Below are positions 6,192-6,628 of a DNA stretch of 6,628 bases, piece by piece. The notes under the pieces are model-generated. The model saw nothing but the letters and a program-made list of their open reading frames with translations. It was not told the origin of the DNA and did not search any database. Numbering within the stretch: position 1 is the first letter of the stretch; each line of letters begins with the position of its first letter. Position numbers and translations under genes: made by a program. Location of the stretch: NCBI GenBank assembly GCA_903924715.1, contig CAIYCP010000597.1, positions 1 to 6,628 on the forward strand. The letters run 5' to 3'. The DNA comes from an uncultured beta proteobacterium (GTDB lineage Bacteria; Pseudomonadota; Gammaproteobacteria; Burkholderiales; Burkholderiaceae_B).

Positions 6192-6628
6192 TTATTTTGC
6201 TGCGCGGGGCAGGCCGAGGCCAATACGGGCCACTTGATCTCGCATCACCTGCACACTGCCGTGATTGATGGTTGACTGGTAAGCCCCCAAGATATTGTGT
6301 GCAAAGACACCTTTTTCAATCGCAGCAGGCGAGCCCTGCATAAGCTGCGCGTAGGGGCCAAGAATCTGACTAATTGCTTCTGTCGTGCGCACACTGTGCT
6401 CGGGCGCAAAGACTTTTTCGGCAGAACCTTCATAGGTGAACTTGCCACCATGTTGTTCGATACTGATACTGCGCATGGTCATCAAGCGGCAGACCTCTGC
6501 TTCGGTCCACATTTCAGCGACCTTATCACGCACTTGCGCATCGTCGCGCAATGAGTTTTGTAGTTCGCCATCGCCATGCAGCCAATTGACGATATCTTCG
6601 TCGCGCATGACAGAGATCAGATAGCGCC
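6192..6628 (-). CDS. Acyl-CoA dehydrogenase family protein, C-terminal part (cut by window edge)
   Basis: The reading frame is open from the right window edge to TAA at 6194-6192 and shows 144 complete C-terminal codons. An internal ATG at 6608 is not the start: the residues before it (RYLISV) continue the domain. The segment matches the C-terminal helical domain of FadE-type dehydrogenases: a conserved helix with AEMWTEAEVCRLM, then VFAPEHSVRTTEAISQILGPYAQL, and the typical ending LGLPR. Near the C-terminus, where many relatives have a TIEGGTSE-like motif, this one reads TINHGSVQ. The catalytic glutamate and FAD loop, if present, lie in the part outside the window. It is the upstream gene of a two-gene unit with the 5015-6172 dehydrogenase, 19 bp apart, suggesting that the two proteins assemble together. 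Confidence 0.85.
   Translation of the reverse strand, partial: RYLISVMRDEDIVNWLHGDGELQNSLRDDAQVRDKVAEMWTEAEVCRLMTMRSISIEQHGGKFTYEGSAEKVFAPEHSVRTTEAISQILGPYAQLMQGSPAAIEKGVFAHNILGAYQSTINHGSVQVMRDQVARIGLGLPRAAK

Noticed and set aside
6606..6608. ATG at 6608 (minus strand) as the start of the edge dehydrogenase gene
   Set aside because: The frame stays open to the window edge with family-like residues, and a 138-residue protein would contain only part of the C-terminal domain.

Overview
The window most likely comes from a betaproteobacterium of the order Burkholderiales. The reasons are an orphan Bug-type (tripartite tricarboxylate family) periplasmic binding protein, a NitT/TauT-type ABC transporter, paired acyl-CoA dehydrogenases, and moderate GC (roughly half by eye). 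The family or genus cannot be fixed from this sequence.

Layout: (1) 110-979, plus strand: a J-domain co-chaperone with an uncharacterised C-terminal half, carrying a 24-bp tandem duplication. (2) 980-1195: a regulatory intergenic region with a strong NtrC-like enhancer site (1043-1059) and a near-consensus sigma-54 promoter (1136-1151) in the geometry of classical nitrogen-regulated promoters. (3) 1196-3862, plus strand: a tight three-gene operon for a complete NitT/TauT-type ABC importer (binding protein, permease, ATPase). (4) 3863-3966: an AT-rich intergenic region with an 8-bp inverted repeat just ahead of the next gene. (5) 3967-4923, plus strand: an orphan Bug-type solute-binding protein. 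(6) 4952-4988: a perfect 14-bp stem-loop between convergent genes, probably a bidirectional terminator. (7) 5015 to the right edge, minus strand: two adjacent acyl-CoA dehydrogenase genes in one transcription unit. The downstream gene is complete and the upstream one is cut by the window edge.

How they work together: the promoter architecture implies that the ABC importer is switched on by nitrogen limitation through NtrC and sigma-54, so its unknown substrate is probably a nitrogen source. The Bug protein may add a second solute-capture function, but no membrane partner for it is present here. The two acyl-CoA dehydrogenases resemble the heteromeric pairs known from steroid side-chain degradation. 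The complete one appears to lack the usual catalytic glutamate and the usual FAD-loop motif, so it may work only with its neighbour. No RNA genes, CRISPR arrays, insertion sequences or phage genes were seen.
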